A DNA stretch of 64,000 nt from Osedax fenrisi. Lineage: Eukaryota; Annelida; Polychaeta; Sabellida; Siboglinidae. Below the pieces are notes generated by a model. That model saw nothing but the letters and a program-made list of their open reading frames with translations, did not search any database and had not been told where the DNA came from. Shown here one piece after another: positions 59,018-64,000 of the stretch. The DNA is taken from positions 23,975,093-24,039,092 of the forward strand of contig OZ025241.1 of NCBI GenBank assembly GCA_964019155.1. The letters are read 5' to 3'. Position 1 is the stretch's first letter. Each line of letters starts with the position of its first letter. A program made the position numbers and the translations under genes.

Positions 59018-60828
59018 GATTGATTGATTGATTGATTGTTTATTTAAACACCGTAAAAATATAAAACGAATTACATTACTCAACAGTGTGTGATAAAAAT
59101 GAAACAGATAAAAATAAATAAATATAACATGTTGATTTAAATAATTTAGATAAATAAATATAAAACAATATTAATATTAATGAAGTAAAAACAATTTTAC
59201 TTTACGTCGGAAAATATTGTAATTAATCTCACAACGTAATTTTGTCGGAAGTTTATTCCAGTTGGTAGGTGCTGACACACAGAAAGATCTACCCATAATG
59301 GTCTCATAGTTATATTTAGGTAAATTTAGTTTTACAGACTTGGCAGATCTAAGGGATGAGAGTGGTCGATAATAGGATATCCTTTCAGATAATATATTAG
59401 ATGTATTTGAATAGATAAGATTGTGAACTAATGAAACAGATTTAAGGAAGGCTCTGTCTTTTAAGGAAAGTATTTGTAATTTATGCTGGAGGGAGCTAAT
59501 TGATATATGGTTATTGAATTTAATATTATGAATTGTACGAATAGATGATCTAATAATTTTATCAATTTTATTAGTCCTACATTTGGGTAATCTATTATAT
59601 TGTGAATTAACATAATCTAGGCGTGAAAAAAACAAGAGAATTAATTAATATTTCACAAGTTTTATGTGTGATTAATTTTCTAATTGATTTTATTTTATAT
59701 AGTGATAAATTAGCTGATTTACTCAAAGAATTTATTTGTGGTATGAAAGATAGTTTTTCATCGAATATAACCCCCAAATTTTTAACTTTGGATTTACTAT
59801 TTATTTGAATATTATCTACATTGACTATTGGGAATCTATTCGGAGAAATTGAAATATTAATTAATTCAGTTTTATTTGTATTAAGAAGAAGGTTATATCT
59901 TAATAACCAAACATTTATGCTATCTGCACATAGAGAGAGTTCATTATTAATGGAAGATTGGTAGTGATATGGAATTGTTGTCAAAAGTTGAATATCGTCT
60001 GCGTATATAAAATACTGAATGTTAGGGAACGATTTAAGTATGTATTTCAAAGGGCTAATATAAATTAGGAAAAGAAGAGCCCCAAGTACGCTACCCTGTG
60101 GAACACCATGTGTCATACTCACTAATTCAGATTCACATTCATCAATGACAACTGAATAATATCTGTCTTCCAAATAACTTTTAATGAATGCCAGAGCATT
60201 ATTCGAAATACCAATTTCAGCCAATCGAACAAATAGGTTTTTATGTAAGATAGTATCGAACGCGGAAGTTAAATCTAGTAAAAATTAAAAAGTAATTGAG
60301 CTACGTGATTCTCATCTAACGATTTGAGAATAGAATCAGTTACCATATTTAATGCAGTTTCTGTTGAATGGGAGGGCCTGAAAGCAGATTGGTTTGGATC
60401 ATAGAGGTTATTTGTAACCAGATATTCAGTAATCTGTTTACATATGATTCTTTCTAGAACTTTACTAATTATAGGCAGTTGAGATATTGGTCTGTAATTT
60501 AATAGTACACTAGTGTCAAGGGTAGGCTTTTTAAGTATAGGAATAATCATAGATTTTTTATAGCATTGGGGAAACGTATTGGATGTAATTGAGTCACATA
60601 TAATTTGATGAATAAATAGATAAATAGTATTTAATATATTTTTCATAGAGGATAAAGGTAGAGGATCATTTTTCGAACTGGATTTCGTTTTTATTATATG
60701 GTTATATATCTCAACAGTTGTAGGTAGACAAAATGAATTTAGACTGGTGTTAATAGTATCATATGAGTTAGTAGAAAAAGAAATTTGAAAATTAGAGTAT
60801 TGGGATAGTTTATTATGTATTATATTAC
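59018..60828 (-). mobile_element. LINE C, 5'-truncated, RT to 3' end
   Basis: Minus strand, starting inside ORF2. RT pieces: ILKKPTLDTSVLLNYRPIS, AFRPSHSTETALN (frame 60646), then after a shift near 60285 LAEIGISNNALAF, HGVPQGSVLGALLFLIYISP and FIYADDIQLLT (frame 60224), and after a second shift near 59625 FSRLDYVNSQYN to the end at 59177, with NWNKLPTKLR. Only two shifts and few other lesions, so fairly young. The 3' end carries CAAT repeats (TGATTGATTGATTGATTG on plus at about 59016-59038). GAT-rich repeats flank both ends, so it sits in that repeat, inside the intron of the UBE2L3 paralogue. Confidence 0.85.
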
Positions 60829-60929
60829 AATGATGATTGTGATGATGATGATGGTGATGGTGATGATGATGGTTATGATGATGATGATGATGGTGAAAAT
60901 GATGGTGATGATGATGGTGGTGATGATGG

Positions 60930-60961
<32 letters not shown>

Positions 60962-61090
60962 GTGATGATGATGGTTATGATGATTATGATGATGATAATG
61001 TATATGAGTATGCTGATGATGATGAAGATTATGATGATGATGTGATGATGATGATGCTGATGATGATGATTATGATGACGGTGGTGGTGG
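60829..61090. repeat. (GAT/GGT)n microsatellite
   Basis: About 260 bp of ATGATG/GTGATG units, continuing the same repeat type seen at 58640-59015 on the other side of LINE C. Ends in (GGT)n near 61080. Confidence 0.95.
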
Positions 61091-61554
61091 TGGTGGCAGT
61101 ACTAATAATAATACTACATATATTTTGTATTTCTATTTTCGTTTATGTTTACATAAACTGTATAAAATTCTTTATTTTTTTATTTCGTATTATTCTTTGA
61201 TTATTACATTAACGTGTTAACATTAACATCGTGCGTTATCGTTAGCAAATACTTCCAGCTATAACTGTTGTACTATATGCGTGTGATTAATTGGAGACCT
61301 CCTTCGCTCGATTGCATGTAAATGGATATGAAAAACCGACACAATTTCAATTTCAAAGATTTTAAATATCTGTACATATTTTTTTCGTAGATATTATTAT
61401 TATTATTTTATTATTATCATATTTAGGTTTGCACCAGGGTTTTTGTAGAAGATAAAGCTTATCGAGACAATTACCCTTAATTTTAAAGCAAGTTCAAAAA
61501 AAAACTAAATAAATAAAATATTATAAAATATTAGATGACTTCCTGTTTACATAG
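61091..61554. other. Spacer, no gene seen
   Basis: AT-rich; ATTATTATTATTTTATTATT near 61396 could be the tail of another element. AAGCAAGTTCAAA at 61489 pairs with TTTGAACTTGCC at 61609. No coding sequence recognised. Confidence 0.4.
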
Positions 61555-64000
61555 ATACAATACAATACAATACAATACAATGAATAAAATAGAAAAATAA
61601 TATAAATTGTTTGAACTTGCCATAAAATTATGTAATCATCATTTAATTATTTATAAATAAATAACTAAAATAAATAATAAGTACTATAAAATAATACACT
61701 AAACAAAAATATAGTTGTATTAGTATAAAAGAAGAAAAAAATGAAGTAAAATGAAGTAAAACTGAATAAAACTGAATAAAACATAACAAAAAGAATATCT
61801 AGAAAGATGGTAAGAACTGTATGTAACATTTTTTTTTTTTTTTTTTTTTTTTTCAGTAAATAAGTTTTAGGAATTTTTTTGTAATACTTTATAATAATGT
61901 AAAGAATGTAAAATATTTGTTCAAACTGAAATGTTAGTTTAATTACTAATTTTTATATAAGTGTCAATAAAGAGAAATAAAACAAAGAAGTATAATCAAG
62001 TATACAAGAAAAAAGATTCAATACCAAATGTTTATGTAATTAAAAATAAAGTCAAATAATATTATTAGTCAGAGGGAAATAAAAAATACTAAAGAAAATA
62101 CTAAAGAAAAAAGAAATACCTAACAGTTTTTTTTAATTTTATTATTTTTATATAATCGTCAATTAAAAAGAAAGAAAACATGAAAGTAAATTCAAATATA
62201 AAATGCAAAAATTCAGTAAAATAATATTATTAATGTCGGGGAAATAAAATATTGTAAAGTAAAACACTCAAAAGTATTAATTTTTTTTTAATTTTTACAT
62301 AAACGTCAATAAATTAAAATAAGAATAAAATGTGGATCTTAGTATATAATACAATATTAGATAAAAGACATGATAAAAGATATAAAATTAGAAAAATGAG
62401 ATTTAGATTATAAGTATACTGAGTAAGAAGATAACAAATTTGTATACATACGTTTCCTGAATAATTTATAATTTGAAATATTTTTTAAAATATTATCAAG
62501 CTTATTCCAGGTAATTGGTCCAATGTATATTAATGTTCTTCTGCATAGTTCTTTTTTGAAATTAATAATTGAGAAATTATTTATGCTCCTAGTGTTGTGA
62601 GATGATGAAGTTACAGAAAAAAATGCATTTGTTATAACAGGATGAAGATCATTGAAAATGTTAAACATAAATTCACATGTACTTATATATGTAATTTCAT
62701 TTATTTTTAATAAAGAATTATTAATAAATAGTCCATTAGTATGATGTAAAAAATGTTTTTTACATATAATTCTTATCATTCGCTTTTGAAGAATATATAT
62801 GCATGATACATTAGATTTATATGTATTTCCCCAAAATATGTTACAATACTTTATATGAGGCAAGAATATGGAATTATATATATGAAGTAATGCTTTTTTA
62901 TTTATAAATTTGGAAATAATGTTGGTAATCCATATGATTTTTTTTAGTTTTGATTTTAAAAACAAGATATGTTGTTTCCAGTTTAATATATCGTCTATAA
63001 TTACGCCTAAAAATTTATAAAATGTAACTCTTTCAATATTTCTGTTATTTAAATTTATATTTATAATAGTTCTTGAATTAATAGACATAAAGCAAGTTTT
63101 ATTTAAATTTAATGATAACCTATTATATATTAACCATTTATTAATATTTTTTAATTCAGTTTGACAAATATAATTAAGTAATTCGGCTGATGTATTTTCA
63201 AAATATAAAGTAGTATCATCTGCGAACATGGTAAACTTACATAAAGAAGATTATTTTGTAATATCATTAATATAAATTAAAAATAAAATGGGTCCTAGGA
63301 TGGTGCCTTGGGGTACACCCGTTATGACTTTTAGTTTATCTGAAATTACATCATTATATATACACTGTTGATATATATTTGTTAAATAGCTCATTATCCA
63401 GTTAAGTGCAATGCCTCGTACTCCAATATTTTTTAATTTAAAAAGTAATATTCTGTGATTAACTGTGTCAAATGCTTTTTTTAAATCAATAAAGATTATA
63501 GCGCCAACATTGTTATTATTAAAACAGGTACTGATTTGTGACTGGAGGTTAAATATTGCATGTGATGTACTGTATCCTTTCCTAAAACCAAATTGAGAAG
63601 GAGATAATATATTAAAAGATGATAAAAAACTATAAAAGCGAGAATAAAATATTTTTCTAAAATCTTTGCGAATTGACAGGTGAGAGAAATTGGACGATAG
63701 TTATTAATAAATGTATCATCACCAGTTTTGTGTAAAGGGATAATATTTTATAATTTTAAGAAATCCGGTACAACGCCTGATTCAAAAGATAAATTTACAA
63801 GAAAAACAAATGGATAAACTAATACAGGAAAAATACATTTAAGTAACTGCATGGATATGCCATAATGATCTCTTGATTTTTTTGGTTTGAATTCATTTAA
63901 TACTTTAATAATTTCATCTGAACTTACTGGTGTTAAAAAAAAACTATGTATATTAGGTTCAGGTAAAAAGAATTTAAAGTCATCATCATTACAATTATTT
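61555..64000 (-). mobile_element. LINE D, different clade, 3' portion, continues beyond the window
   Basis: Minus strand. The right edge lies in RT; the 3' end is a (TTGTA)n tail at about 61555-61580. The 3' UTR (61581-62407) is unusual: three diverged tandem units of about 150-210 bp, each with a CGTCAAT(A/T)AA-like word (near 61962, 62155 and 62304). Confidence 0.75.
62408..64000 (-). pseudogene. LINE D ORF2, reverse transcriptase, one stop and at least one frameshift
   Basis: Order on minus: NNYRPISLTCQFAKILEK near 63690, frameshift near 63650, then FGFRKGYSTSHAIF near 63585, IIFIDLKKAFDTVNHRILL near 63500, GVPQGTILGPILFLIYINDI ending near 63255, TAA at 63251-63253, then open from 63229 (MFADDTTLYF) through NKWLIYNRLSLNLNKT, KFLGVIIDD and YIGPITWNKL to 62408. 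The stop lies just before the FADD active site and in the same frame on both sides. The sequence type (LKKAFDTVNH, FADDTTL) differs from LINEs A-C. The endonuclease is outside the window or lost. Confidence 0.8.

Noticed and set aside
58676..59083. 135-codon minus ORF, Ile/Ser/Thr-rich
   Set aside because: Translation of GAT-type repeats with captured exon 3 fragments; not an independent gene.
60815..61045. 76-codon Met/Val-rich plus ORF
   Set aside because: Pure (GAT/GGT)n repeat translation.

Overview
The window is a very AT-rich, intron-containing animal genome segment. Spliced genes with GT..AG introns, a PRPF19 and a UBE2L3 orthologue, and many LINE, hAT, Harbinger and Ty3/gypsy-like remnants point to an invertebrate metazoan. 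An early-branching animal such as a sponge or cnidarian is possible, but the sequence does not settle this. (TA)n tracts are everywhere. A run of 200 Ns at 46164-46363 marks a scaffold join.

Host genes lie mainly at the left. The window opens inside PRPF19 (+, 8 exons visible, 385-4716), the E3 and splicing factor of the Prp19/NTC complex. It converges on a complete four-exon UBE2L3-type E2 (-, 5078-12631) whose introns carry TIR elements, a solo LTR and a dispersed repeat. A second UBE2L3 copy is split: a canonical exon 1 at 35872-35898 on +, and exons 3 and 4 at 58637-56432 on -, on the two sides of the N gap. An inverted contig or a real inversion would explain this. Exon 2 is not seen.

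The rest is accessory DNA. Region 13.3-16.6 kb: a hairpin repeat and a decayed LINE split by a large palindromic TIR element. 17.1-20.4 kb: a Ty3/gypsy pol remnant, then a hAT transposase remnant interrupted by another TIR element. 21.3-22.6 kb: a decayed LINE. 23.2-25.2 kb: two long palindromes around an unidentified ORF, then a 0.7-kb tandem duplication. 26.9-31.2 kb: a 15-bp minisatellite running into LINE ORF1, then two LINE remnants. 31.7-34.0 kb: a Harbinger transposon with transposase and Myb-like genes. 35.9-46.2 kb: two almost identical LINEs head to tail, separated by long (CTA)n/(ATA)n. 47.8-52.3 kb: a second, divergent, near-intact LINE. 53.4-56.0 kb: two LINE 3' ends. 56.4-58.6 kb: the UBE2L3 paralogue with a TIR element in its intron and a tandemly repeated splice acceptor. 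59.0-64.0 kb: two more LINEs.

The most notable observation concerns both near-intact LINE families. ORF1 and ORF2 lie in the same reading frame, separated by one UGA codon. In one family (UGA CUA) no in-frame AUG precedes 159 codons of endonuclease sequence, so ORF2 is probably expressed by readthrough or an unusual reinitiation. A second theme is a set of TIR elements that each carry internal arrays of their own 10-14 bp motif, usually containing GGAC or CGAC.
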